Shown here: piece by piece, positions 1 through 5,489 of the stretch
Numbering within the stretch: the stretch's first letter is position 1
Layout: the number at the start of each line of letters is the position of its first letter
Virus record (IMG/VR): IMGVR_UViG_3300025853_000035
Location: 64,001 to 128,000 of that record
Length of the DNA: 64,000 nt
Origin: a virus
Reading direction: 5' to 3' (one strand)
Program-made: the position numbers and the translations under genes
The notes under the pieces: generated by a model
Told to the model about the DNA's origin: nothing
Seen by the model: the letters and a program-made list of their open reading frames with translations, nothing else
Database searches by the model: none

Positions 1-95
1 GAACCGCTCCCTTAGAGGGATGAACTACAATACTGGCTCTGCCAGTGTAGTTGGGTCAGCGTAAGCTGATGCAAGGCGGTCGTTGTGAACATGGC
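1..95 (-). ncRNA. Structured leader or small RNA downstream of a strong promoter (partial)
   Basis: This segment lies just downstream of a consensus minus-strand promoter and holds nested inverted repeats. AACTACA pairs with TGTAGTT around an inner TGGC/GCCA stem, and a CCCT/AGGG hairpin follows. Only a 26-codon frame without a Shine-Dalgarno is present, so a non-coding RNA or leader is more likely than a protein. It is cut by the window edge and I do not recognise the family. Confidence 0.3.
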
Positions 96-99
96 GTGG

Positions 100-128
100 A
101 GTATATTCAAACTTTACAGTGATGTCAA
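100..128 (-). promoter_or_regulatory. Promoter, minus strand
   Basis: TTGACA (123-128) and TATACT (100-105) are 17 bp apart, reading leftwards. A CATTTTTT-like stretch lies just upstream of the -35, as in the other phage promoters here. It starts right after tRNA-Arg(TCT) and would drive transcription out of the left edge. Confidence 0.6.
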
Positions 129-159
129 ACAAAAAATGACATTAGGTTGAAAATAGTTC

Positions 160-237
160 TGGAACCCCGTGAGGGATTCGAACCCCCGACCCTGCCGGTA
201 GAAGCGGCGCGCTCTTGATCCGCTGAGCTAACGGGGT
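160..237 (-). tRNA. tRNA-Arg(TCT)
   Basis: A cloverleaf with a 7-bp acceptor ACCCCGT/ACGGGGT, a GCTC-type D arm, anticodon loop CTTCTAC and a canonical TTCGAAT T loop. CCA is encoded at 160-162. The top pair of the anticodon stem is a C-A mismatch. Confidence 0.88.
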
Positions 238-245
238 GTGATGTC

Positions 246-319
246 TGGTGCCGAGTGCCGAATCGAACGGCCTCTCTCGCGTTTCAAACGAGCGCTTCGA
301 CCTGCAAAGCTTACTCGGC
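246..319 (-). tRNA. tRNA-Phe(GAA)
   Basis: Acceptor GCCGAGT/ACTCGGC, anticodon stem CTCGT/GCGAG, loop TTGAAAC (anticodon GAA) and T loop TTCGATT. Discriminator A and an encoded CCA (246-248). Confidence 0.88.
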
Positions 320-327
320 ATAGAGGG

Positions 328-408
328 TGGAGCCGCTGACAGGATTCGAACCTGCATTTGCATCCAGTTACCTTTCTCTCCGTTCGTAGCGGAGGGGGTT
401 ACAGCGGC
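328..408 (-). tRNA. Atypical tRNA, probably tRNA-Arg(ACG)
   Basis: It has a perfect acceptor stem GCCGCTG/CAGCGGC, a good T arm with TTCGAAT loop and an encoded CCA. The only hairpin that works as an anticodon arm is CTCCG/CGGAG around CTACGAA, giving anticodon ACG. That leaves just a few bases where the D arm should be and about 22 bases between anticodon and T arms. It could be a D-armless tRNA, a rearranged gene or a dead tRNA. Confidence 0.5.
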
Positions 409-416
409 ATTGAAAC

Positions 417-494
417 TGGTCTCGCCGACGGGATTCGAACCCGCATTGACCTGCTTGAAAGGCAAGGTTCTTAGGCCATTTAGAAGACGGCGAG
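417..494 (-). tRNA. tRNA-Glu(TTC)
   Basis: Acceptor CTCGCCG/CGGCGAG, anticodon loop CTTTCAA on stem CTTGC/GCAGG, T loop TTCGAAT, discriminator A and encoded CCA (417-419). Confidence 0.88.
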
Positions 495-495
495 A

Positions 496-570
496 TGGTA
501 GCGCATGGGGGAATCGAACCCCCGTCTCAGGCTTGAGAAGCCCGTGTCCTGTCCGCTAGACGAATGCGCC
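496..570 (-). tRNA. tRNA-Glu(CTC)
   Basis: Acceptor GGCGCAT/ATGCGCT (first pair G-U), anticodon stem CGGGC/GCCTG around TTCTCAA, T loop TTCGATT and encoded CCA. It is the second Glu isoacceptor next to the TTC one. Confidence 0.85.
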
Positions 571-577
571 ATGGAAA

Positions 578-653
578 TGGCGAGAACGACGGGGTTCGAA
601 CCCGCGACAACCAGATAGACAATCCGGTGCTCTACCAACTGAGCTACGTTCCC
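578..653 (-). tRNA. tRNA-Asp(GTC)
   Basis: A canonical cloverleaf: acceptor GGGAACG/CGTTCTC, D arm GCTC/GAGC, anticodon loop TTGTCTA on CCGGA/TCTGG, T loop TTCGAAC. The discriminator is G, as expected for Asp, and CCA is encoded. Confidence 0.92.
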
Positions 654-659
654 ATATGC

Positions 660-735
660 TGGAGCAGACGGCGAGGATCGAACTCGCGCTGCCGGAGGGT
701 GGAAACCTCCCGCTCTACCGCTGAGCTACGCCTGC
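660..735 (-). tRNA. tRNA-Gly(TCC)
   Basis: Acceptor GCAGGCG/CGTCTGC, D arm GCTC/GAGC, anticodon loop TTTCCAC on GGAGG/CCTCC, T loop TTCGATC and encoded CCA. Confidence 0.92.
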
Positions 736-748
736 ATTGCATAAAAAC

Positions 749-823
749 TGGAGCGGGCAACGGGGTTCGAACCCGTGTCTCTGGACTGGCAGACCAGTGC
801 TCTTCCTACTGAGCTATACCTGC
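749..823 (-). tRNA. tRNA-Gly(GCC)
   Basis: D arm GCTC/GAGC, anticodon loop CTGCCAG on CTGGT/TCCAG (one U-U mismatch), T loop TTCGAAC and encoded CCA. The acceptor has one A-C mismatch. Its 5' end overlaps the last codons and stop of the HNH gene (814-823). Confidence 0.85.
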
Positions 824-1200
824 ATTTGCCTTTTCTGATGAGGATACAATCGGCTGGTGTAACCCATTTCCGCGTATGTCTTCCGGCGGTGACAGTTCGC
901 GCACCGGACGACACACTTATTGATCTCCTCGATCAGTCGAGGTAACTTTGTTCCGTCTCTGACTGCCTTAGAGACATTGAACTCCTTGGTGGCCCGATCG
1001 ACATGATCAAACTCAAGGACGATTATGTCATCTTCCCCACAGTCTATGCACGGGTGCTTGCTGAGATAGTCGATAACGTATTCTTGCGCTAACTGCCTAC
1101 GAAGAGCTTGCGCCTCAGCGGTGACTTTCCGCATCTTGGCACCGTTCTCGGCATAGTAGTTTTTCGCATAGGCACGTTTCGCCTCATCATCCCAAGCCAA
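814..1200 (-). CDS. HNH endonuclease (homing type)
   Basis: A 128-residue protein with a basic helical N-terminus followed by an HNH core. A zinc pair C-I-D-C, a central FDHVD motif and a second C-A-N-C-H knuckle ending in HRRK are visible. HNH proteins of this kind nick or cut DNA and often spread as free-standing homing endonucleases. I chose a TTG start because AAGGAG lies 5 bases upstream; an upstream extension would run into tRNA-Lys(TTT). The stop codon sits inside the 5' end of tRNA-Gly(GCC), so the gene fills the gap between two tRNAs exactly. Family is clear; the homing role is inferred from position. Confidence 0.75.
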   Translation of the reverse strand: MAWDDEAKRAYAKNYYAENGAKMRKVTAEAQALRRQLAQEYVIDYLSKHPCIDCGEDDIIVLEFDHVDRATKEFNVSKAVRDGTKLPRLIEEINKCVVRCANCHRRKTYAEMGYTSRLYPHQKRQMQV

Positions 1201-1217
1201 GCTGTCTCCTTTGTGTT

Positions 1218-1293
1218 TGGTGAACCGGGTGGGCCACGATCCCACAACCTTCGGGTTAAAAGCCCACTGCTCTGCCAATTGAGCTACCGGTCC
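1218..1293 (-). tRNA. tRNA-Lys(TTT)
   Basis: Acceptor GGACCGG/CCGGTTC, D arm GCTC/GAGC, anticodon loop CTTTTAA and encoded CCA. The T stem GTGGG/CCCAC is perfect but its loop is ATCGTGG, not TTCGANN. The last anticodon-stem pair is mismatched. Confidence 0.8.
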
Positions 1294-1310
1294 AAAGACC
1301 GGGAACAACG

Positions 1311-1340
1311 AAAAACGCCCCACCGGGGGCGGTAGGGCGT
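1311..1340 (-). terminator. Rho-independent terminator, minus strand
   Basis: Read on the minus strand, ACGCCC pairs with GGGCGT with an inner ACCG/CGGT stem, followed by a run of T. It lies between tRNA-Lys(CTT) and tRNA-Lys(TTT) and could limit read-through from upstream. Confidence 0.6.
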
Positions 1341-1359
1341 CTAAATATCGATGCTGATT

Positions 1360-1435
1360 TGGAGGATCGACTGGGGCTTGAACCCAGCACCTGCGGAGTA
1401 AGAATCCGCCGCTCTACCTACTGAGCTATCGATCC
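1360..1435 (-). tRNA. tRNA-Lys(CTT)
   Basis: Acceptor GGATCGA/TCGATCC, D arm GCTC/GAGC, anticodon loop TTCTTAC on GCGGA/TCCGC, T loop TTCAAGC and encoded CCA. Confidence 0.9.
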
Positions 1436-1458
1436 GCTAAAACAGCACCGATAGCTAG

Positions 1459-1534
1459 GAGCACTACCGGATTAGAGGCTAAAACCTCGTTCGCCGCGTT
1501 CCCGGCGATCTCGTTTGAATCCGAAGCGTTCCAT
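1459..1534 (+). other. Possible class II tRNA remnant
   Basis: On the plus strand GGAGCAC can pair imperfectly with GCGTTCC. Between them lie a GAGG/CCTC arm around CTAAAA and a GCCG/CGGC hairpin in the place of a long variable arm. The anticodon loop is one base short and the T arm does not fold. I read it as a decayed Leu-type tRNA or a chance fold. Confidence 0.2.
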
Positions 1535-1653
1535 GGTAGGTCTCAAAAAATCCTGTGAGGCATAATTGCCGTGAATGAAGCCGAACTATACACAGCGACA
1601 GTCTGGCTGTCAACAAGAAAATTCAGAAAGGCGAACTTTTTTTTCCGGCCCGG

Positions 1654-2175
1654 TCAGAACCAGCAGTCGTTGAAGCATTGCTCCGCGATCTCGCGGTGCG
1701 TGGGAAAGCACAGATCAGCGACCTGCTCATACTCAGTGAGGAGGCCGAACTCCATGTTCTCCGGGCACAGCCGAAGCCGCTCATAGTGCCCGGCGGTCAG
1801 CACCCATGGGTTACGGAATACCGCCATCGTCTGCGCGCCGCCCGCTACCGGATAGCTCTGCACATATTCGAGGCTGTCGGCGGTTATGGTCCGGCCGGTC
1901 TCTTCCAGCCACTCACGACAAGCGGCTTGTTCGAAGGACTCACCGCGATTGACATGCCCGCCCAAGAACGCCCAGCCGCCACGGTGAGGCTCGATCGCCC
2001 GCCGGGCCATGAGAAGACCGCGCCGGCCGATGCCGACGCGAACCCGCTGGAGAACGACGACGACACCGGTGGGACTTCCCCACGTCATCGCCGAGCAGCC
2101 GGGGCACTTCATGGGATACTCGTGATCCACATGAGCCGTCCCGCAGGTCGAACAGAACAAATCCATCACGCTCAC
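1654..2175 (-). CDS. Nudix hydrolase with N-terminal zinc ribbon
   Basis: A 173-residue protein. C8/C11 and C24/C27 form a zinc ribbon, and a full Nudix box (G73-x5-E79-x7-R87-E88-x2-E91-E92-x-G94) follows. Nudix enzymes split a nucleoside diphosphate linked to another group, such as oxidised dNTPs, NAD(H) or ADP-ribose; zinc-ribbon Nudix proteins include NADH pyrophosphatases. The substrate cannot be read here. The GTG start overlaps the stop of the K+ channel gene (GTGA), implying translational coupling, with AGGA about 9 bases upstream; an ATG three codons in is the alternative. It is the last gene of the minus-strand YgiB/YgiC cassette. Confidence 0.85.
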   Translation of the reverse strand: MSVMDLFCSTCGTAHVDHEYPMKCPGCSAMTWGSPTGVVVVLQRVRVGIGRRGLLMARRAIEPHRGGWAFLGGHVNRGESFEQAACREWLEETGRTITADSLEYVQSYPVAGGAQTMAVFRNPWVLTAGHYERLRLCPENMEFGLLTEYEQVADLCFPTHREIAEQCFNDCWF

Positions 2176-2552
2176 TTTCTATCGTCCTGCTGACGATGCA
2201 GCATCTCGCGGATCGCCGCGAGGTCGTTCTTGATCTGCTCCTGCTCAGCATGGGTGAACGCATCACTATCCACGATCAGCTTGGCCGACATGATTGCCGT
2301 CATCACGGGAAAGGCGAAGCCCGGCCCGAAGTGCATGAGGAAGATAGCCACCCCTCGGCCGACCACCGTGACGGGATACATATCGCCGTATCCTGTCGTG
2401 GTCGCGGTGGTGAAGGCCCACCACAAGGAATCGCCAATCCCATATTTGGCTTCGGCCAGATCAAACAGCCCGGCGGCGAGGACCACGACAATGCCGTAGA
2501 CGATCGCGACGGTCAGGAAGCTCCGGCCGAGGAGGTGGACTATCTTTCTCAT
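2172..2552 (-). CDS. Miniature potassium channel
   Basis: A 126-residue membrane protein: TM1 at about residues 10-33, a pore helix, selectivity filter TTTGYGD, then TM2 at about 65-92 and a charged helical tail that could form a coiled coil. This is the KcsA-type 2-TM plan, with a tetramer in the inner membrane passing K+. It is near the lower size limit for such channels, like the algal-virus Kcv channels. Its stop is fused to the Nudix start, and its ATG overlaps the end of the gene at 2549. The motif is unmistakable; the role during infection is unknown. Confidence 0.9.
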   Translation of the reverse strand: MRKIVHLLGRSFLTVAIVYGIVVVLAAGLFDLAEAKYGIGDSLWWAFTTATTTGYGDMYPVTVVGRGVAIFLMHFGPGFAFPVMTAIMSAKLIVDSDAFTHAEQEQIKNDLAAIREMLHRQQDDRK

Positions 2553-2806
2553 CCCAAACCTCGCTCGCTGAGAAGGATTTTCTGGACGGACTGACCCACC
2601 ACCGAAAGGCGGAAGGTCCGATAGCCGTTATCGCTGCGAGGCCCCTCCTCGACGAGCGCCGGCCGCCGCAGCGTGTCCTTGGTCAACCGGATCGCACAAG
2701 ACTCGCTGCACCCGAGGATGCAGAAGTTCTCGTCGAGGTTGATAACCGTCGAAATTTGGCTGCGCTTGAGGCGGCCGGCGATGGAGGCGGGCGAGACGGG
2801 GGCCAT
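2549..2806 (-). CDS. Hypothetical protein in YgiB/YgiC cassette
   Basis: An 85-residue protein of unknown family. Its N-terminal half is basic with possible helix-turn-helix character (residues 6-25), and a short Cys cluster C-S-E-S-C lies near residue 33. It overlaps the K+ channel start by 4 bases (ATGA) and follows the ATP-grasp gene by a few bases, so it is co-translated with the cassette. No function assigned. Confidence 0.65.
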   Translation of the reverse strand: MAPVSPASIAGRLKRSQISTVINLDENFCILGCSESCAIRLTKDTLRRPALVEEGPRSDNGYRTFRLSVVGQSVQKILLSERGLG

Positions 2807-2810
2807 CGCG

Positions 2811-3614
2811 TCAGCCCCCGATCACATGCGGCACGAACTTTGCCGTGTTGCTCGTGATGAGGCCGTCCTCGCGGATGCCGATACCGCACGGCTCGCCATC
2901 AACGATCCAGCTACCGATCACCGGGAAGACGCCGGGCGCGGTTTCCGGGAGACGATACATCTCCTGATAGACGTGCCCTTCCTCGCCGTAGTCGCCGCCG
3001 GTGGCCGCCAGCACATCACGATCCACGATCTCGATGTTGGCTCCCTCACGAGCCAGCAGCGGCTTCTTGACATAGGAGCCGGTCGCCGGCTTCTCGAAGC
3101 TGCTGTGGAGCAGGAAGGGGTTGCCGGGATCGAGCTTGGAGAGCAGGGGCAGGATGCCCTTGTTGCTCCACATCATCTTCCAGATCGGCTCCAGCCAGAC
3201 CATCGTATCGACGCTGTTGAACACGGCGTCGGCGTAGTCCTCGTTGACCAGCCATTCCCACGGGTAGAGTTTGAACAGGGTCGTGATGACCTCTTCGTCC
3301 AAATCAACGAAGCGCCCATCAGCCGACAGACCGATGTCTTCGATGAGGATGACCTTCGAGCCGATACCGCCGGCTGCTGCGGTGTCCCGCAGATAGGCGG
3401 TCGTCACGGTGTCTTCACCGGCATCGTCGAAGAAATGCGTGAAGTGCATTTCGCCGTTGGGGAGGAAGGGGCGGATGTCCGCCCACTTGGTGACCAGATG
3501 CTCGTGGATGGAGTTGAACTGGTCGAGGTCCGGGAAGACCTGCTCCTTCCAGCGCCACTGGATCACCGAGGCTTCCAGCAGCGAGGTCGGGGTGTCGCAA
3601 TTGAACTCGAACAT
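2811..3614 (-). CDS. YgiC-like ATP-grasp (glutathionylspermidine synthase-like), C-terminal part
   Basis: This frame carries most of a YgiC/YjfC family protein. Hallmarks run along its length: CDTPTS near the start, FKLYPWEW, SNKG.LPLL, KKPLLAREGAN, YGEEG and GSW..GEP.GIGIRED near the end. In Escherichia coli YgiC is an ATP-grasp ligase related to the synthetase domain of glutathionylspermidine synthase, and it lacks the amidase domain. The N-terminal part is in another frame at 3634-3960. The two join across a C6 run near 3670 if one base is skipped or removed, giving about 383 residues, the normal family length. The ATG at 3614 is internal to the family alignment and probably not a natural start. 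Confidence 0.8.
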   Translation of the reverse strand: MFEFNCDTPTSLLEASVIQWRWKEQVFPDLDQFNSIHEHLVTKWADIRPFLPNGEMHFTHFFDDAGEDTVTTAYLRDTAAAGGIGSKVILIEDIGLSADGRFVDLDEEVITTLFKLYPWEWLVNEDYADAVFNSVDTMVWLEPIWKMMWSNKGILPLLSKLDPGNPFLLHSSFEKPATGSYVKKPLLAREGANIEIVDRDVLAATGGDYGEEGHVYQEMYRLPETAPGVFPVIGSWIVDGEPCGIGIREDGLITSNTAKFVPHVIGG

Positions 3615-3633
3615 CTTGGGTTCGGTCCGGCCG

Positions 3634-3960
3634 TCATAACCGAAGTCGAACCGGCCGTAGTTGAGGGCAGGGGGGTTCCTGATCCCACGCCCGGCGGATG
3701 GCGGCGTGCGCCTTCTGCGGGATGCCCATCTTCGTCAGCCATTCCCCGCTCTTGTCCCCGACGATGACATCGCCGGCTGCAAGCAGGAGGTTGTAGACGC
3801 TGCGGGTGGCCTCATCGAACAGGTCGATCTCGCCCGGCGCGAAGGAATAATAGGTTCCCTCCCGCCAGTAGGGATCGACGCCGTCGGTGTGCCAGATCAG
3901 TCCGTCATCGGCGACGGCCTGCTGCCAGTTGAGGCGCTGGGCGACCTGCTTACGGATCAA
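3634..3960 (-). CDS. YgiC-like ATP-grasp, N-terminal part (frameshifted)
   Basis: Residues 1 to about 93 match the start of YgiC-type proteins (R..W, H.DG..YW.E..YY.F...EID.), ending at IPQKAH..IRRAWDQEPP. After the proline codons at the C6 run (minus strand GAA CCC CCC TGC) the frame departs into unrelated residues and stops. Skipping one base continues as A-L-N-Y-G-R-F-D-F, exactly as expected for the family. It may be a programmed +1 shift, a one-base indel in a homopolymer, or a sequencing error. It overlaps the lipoprotein stop by 4 bases, matching the ygiB-ygiC gene order in enterobacteria. Confidence 0.75.
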   Translation of the reverse strand: MIRKQVAQRLNWQQAVADDGLIWHTDGVDPYWREGTYYSFAPGEIDLFDEATRSVYNLLLAAGDVIVGDKSGEWLTKMGIPQKAHAAIRRAWDQEPPCPQLRPVRLRL

Positions 3961-4346
3961 CCGCCGACACTCCCGAATGCCGACTTACCGAAGCCGCCGC
4001 GCGAGACAGCCGCCGCACGGGTCACGGACGAGGAAGCCGGGGCGTGGAAGTAGGTGGCACCGGGCGTGCGAGCGAAGCTGCCGCCACGCACCGGATCGCC
4101 GTGATAGGGGACTGCGGCCGACTTGCCGAGGTAATACCACATGAAGGCGTTGCCGGCTCCGCCGCCACGGTTCTGCTGGCAATAGCTGTCAGGCACGCGG
4201 CGCTTGTTCTTGTCGGTGCAGACCGCCGTGTTGCGGTCGGAATAGACGTTGTAGGACTCGTCCCACTGGTTGGCCGGGCGGCCACAGGCGCTTACCGCCA
4301 ACGCTGCTGCCAGCGTGGTGGTCAGCAGAAAAGACTTCTTCCGCAT
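3957..4346 (-). CDS. YgiB-like (DUF1190) lipoprotein
   Basis: A 129-residue protein with a lipoprotein signal peptide: MRKK, a hydrophobic stretch, then lipobox L-A-V-S-A-C with the acylated Cys at about residue 21. The mature part is rich in Gly, Ser and Tyr and ends with the VSRGGFGKS-type tail that marks YgiB/YjfM proteins. It would be anchored in an envelope membrane facing the periplasm. It is the first gene of the cassette, directly upstream of and overlapping the YgiC-like gene, and has its own promoter at 4378-4405. Confidence 0.8.
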   Translation of the reverse strand: MRKKSFLLTTTLAAALAVSACGRPANQWDESYNVYSDRNTAVCTDKNKRRVPDSYCQQNRGGGAGNAFMWYYLGKSAAVPYHGDPVRGGSFARTPGATYFHAPASSSVTRAAAVSRGGFGKSAFGSVGG

Positions 4347-4377
4347 AGTGATTCCCTCTGAAATTGTGAGTGAATCG

Positions 4378-4405
4378 CTGATACTTTAGAGACGCATAAT
4401 GTCAA
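4378..4405 (-). promoter_or_regulatory. Promoter of the YgiB/YgiC/K+ channel/Nudix cassette
   Basis: TTGACA (4400-4405), a 16-bp spacer and TATCAG (4378-4383), reading towards the lipoprotein gene. The sequence just upstream of the -35 is CATTTTTAC, a relative of the phage-wide upstream element. Confidence 0.65.
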
Positions 4406-4460
4406 GTAAAAATGACTGTGCCGCGAAACCTCAAAGAGGCTCGCGGCACATGGAAGGGTA

Positions 4461-4534
4461 TGGTTGTTCTGGGAAGAATCGAACTTCCATCTGCCGATTA
4501 TCAGTCGGATGCACTACCGTTGTGCTACAGAACA
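4461..4534 (-). tRNA. tRNA-Ile(GAT)
   Basis: Acceptor TGTTCTG/CAGAACA, anticodon loop CTGATAA on CCGA/TCGG, T loop TTCGATT, discriminator A and encoded CCA (4461-4463). Confidence 0.88.
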
Positions 4535-4543
4535 TCAACCAAA

Positions 4544-4621
4544 TGGCTGGCGTAGCTGGATTCGAACCAGCCTCAATCTCGGTTAACAGCCGAGCGCCTT
4601 CACCTAGAAGACTATACGCCA
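4544..4621 (-). tRNA. tRNA-Asn(GTT)
   Basis: Acceptor TGGCGTA/TACGCCA, anticodon loop CTGTTAA on CTCGG/CCGAG, T loop TTCGAAT, discriminator G and encoded CCA. Confidence 0.9.
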
Positions 4622-4628
4622 ATGAAAC

Positions 4629-4704
4629 TGGTGGAACAGGAGGGGATCGAACCCTCTACCTCCGGGGTGCAAAGCCGACGCTCTCCCAAGTGAGCTACTG
4701 CCCC
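4629..4704 (-). tRNA. tRNA-Ala(TGC)
   Basis: Acceptor GGGGCAG/CTGTTCC, D arm GCTC/GAGC, anticodon loop TTTGCAC, T arm GAGGG-TTCGATC-CCCTC and encoded CCA. The anticodon stem has one C-C mismatch next to the loop. Confidence 0.85.
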
Positions 4705-4815
4705 ATAAATCTGAGGGTCGGAAGGTTCCCTACTCCGCCGCCGAAGCGTGCGTAAGGGTCAAGGTTATCTCCCGGTTGCCTCTGCTCGCCAATGTTGTCC
4801 CGAGCAGACCCAAAA
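4705..4815 (-). other. Structured non-coding spacer between tRNAs
   Basis: No gene is seen. The minus strand holds a strong CTGCTCG/CGAGCAG hairpin with a 12-base loop. The ends GGGTC and GACCC could pair, giving a tRNA-sized folded unit. It has no recognisable T arm or anticodon arm, so I do not call it a tRNA. Confidence 0.3.
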
Positions 4816-4816
4816 C

Positions 4817-4892
4817 TGGTGCTTCGTGTAGGTCCTGACCCTACGGCCTTCCGCATGTCATACGGATGCTCTACCAACTGAGCTAACGAAGC
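4817..4892 (-). tRNA. tRNA-Val(GAC)
   Basis: Acceptor GCTTCGT/ACGAAGC, D arm GCTC/GAGC, anticodon loop ATGACAT on TCCGT/GCGGA and encoded CCA. The T stem GTAGG/CCTAC is perfect but its loop is GTCAGGA, lacking the usual TTC. Confidence 0.8.
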
Positions 4893-4901
4893 ATATTCGG
4901 T

Positions 4902-4976
4902 TGGTGCTCGATGGAGGGACTGATCCTCCGGCCTCCGGCATGTGAAACCAGCGCTCTACCATTAAGCTAATCGAGC
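4902..4976 (-). tRNA. tRNA-Val(CAC)
   Basis: Acceptor GCTCGAT/ATCGAGC, anticodon loop TTCACAT on CTGGT/GCCGG and encoded CCA. The T stem GGAGG/CCTCC carries a non-canonical loop ATCAGTC. Confidence 0.8.
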
Positions 4977-4986
4977 ATGTTGAAAC

Positions 4987-5057
4987 TGGTAGCAGTGAGA
5001 GGATGTGCGCCTCTGGGTAGCAGGCTTATGAGGCCCGCCCCGAACTGATCCACTGCT
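4987..5057 (-). tRNA. tRNA-Met(CAT), atypical
   Basis: Acceptor AGCAGTG/CACTGCT, anticodon loop CTCATAA on CGGGC/GCCTG and encoded CCA. The D region is only about 13 bases with no clear stem, and the T loop is CGCACAT. It could serve Met, or Ile if C34 becomes lysidine. Function is uncertain. Confidence 0.65.
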
Positions 5058-5064
5058 ATGAAAC

Positions 5065-5141
5065 TGGTCTAGCTGGCAGGATTTGAACCTGCGACCTCAC
5101 CCGTCCGAGGGGCACACGCTACCAGACTGCGCTACAGCTAG
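5065..5141 (-). tRNA. tRNA-Pro(CGG)
   Basis: Acceptor CTAGCTG/CAGCTAG, anticodon loop CTCGGAC, T arm GCAGG-TTCAAAT-CCTGC, discriminator A and encoded CCA (5065-5067). Confidence 0.88.
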
Positions 5142-5147
5142 ATGAAA

Positions 5148-5223
5148 TGGTCAAGGTGGCCGGGATCGAACCGACGACTTCCTGCTCCCAAAGCAGGCGC
5201 TCTACCAACTGAGCTACACCGAG
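5148..5223 (-). tRNA. tRNA-Pro(TGG)
   Basis: D arm GCTC/GAGC, anticodon loop TTTGGGA on CCTGC/GCAGG, T loop TTCGATC and encoded CCA. The acceptor CTCGGTG/CACCTTG has two adjacent mismatches (positions 2 and 3). Confidence 0.8.
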
Positions 5224-5227
5224 AAAC

Positions 5228-5253
5228 GAAAAAGGGCCGCTTTCGCGACCCTT
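5228..5253 (-). terminator. Rho-independent terminator, minus strand
   Basis: AAGGGTCGC and GCGGCCCTT pair around a GAAA tetraloop, followed by a T run. It closes the short transcript from the promoter at 5429-5457 and lies just upstream of tRNA-Pro(TGG). Confidence 0.75.
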
Positions 5254-5286
5254 TCGAAAAATCCCTTATGAGACGAGACGACCGGG

Positions 5287-5379
5287 TCAGTCGTCCTTCG
5301 TCGGGAGCGCGCACGCAATCACGGCCGGGACCATATTGGCCGGCGCTGCGATCATGTTGATGGCGGGAATGTTGCGCAT
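5287..5379 (-). CDS. Possible 30-residue hydrophobic peptide
   Basis: The minus strand reads a 30-codon frame (starting MRNIPAINMIAAP, ending LPTKDD) between a clear promoter (5429-5457) and a strong terminator (5228-5253). A weak GAG lies 7 bases upstream of the ATG and an AGGA further up. The peptide has a hydrophobic central part. The tight promoter-frame-terminator arrangement is the main support; a small non-coding RNA is the alternative. Confidence 0.35.
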   Translation of the reverse strand: MRNIPAINMIAAPANMVPAVIACALPTKDD

Positions 5380-5428
5380 GGGAAGCTCGTGAAATCCTGA
5401 AAAGCGGAGAACCGCTGTTGAAGTCCGA

Positions 5429-5457
5429 ATGATAATTGAAACTTGACTGGATGTCAA
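5429..5457 (-). promoter_or_regulatory. Promoter, minus strand
   Basis: TTGACA (5452-5457), 17 bp, TATCAT (5429-5434). The -35 overlaps an inverted repeat CTTGAC/GTCAAG, a possible operator. Confidence 0.7.
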
Positions 5458-5489
5458 GAGAAAAATTACACTGGCTATGAAGACACTGA

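Noticed and set aside
4705-4815. tRNA with a long variable arm
   Set aside because: GGGTC/GACCC ends and a D-like hairpin exist, but no anticodon arm with U33 and no T arm could be drawn.
4460-5223. Several open frames of 60-170 codons over the tRNA clusters on both strands
   Set aside because: They coincide with tRNA genes and contain peptides such as VAGFEPA and SSVGRAPALGAGSRRFDPGHLD, the usual translations of tRNA sequence.
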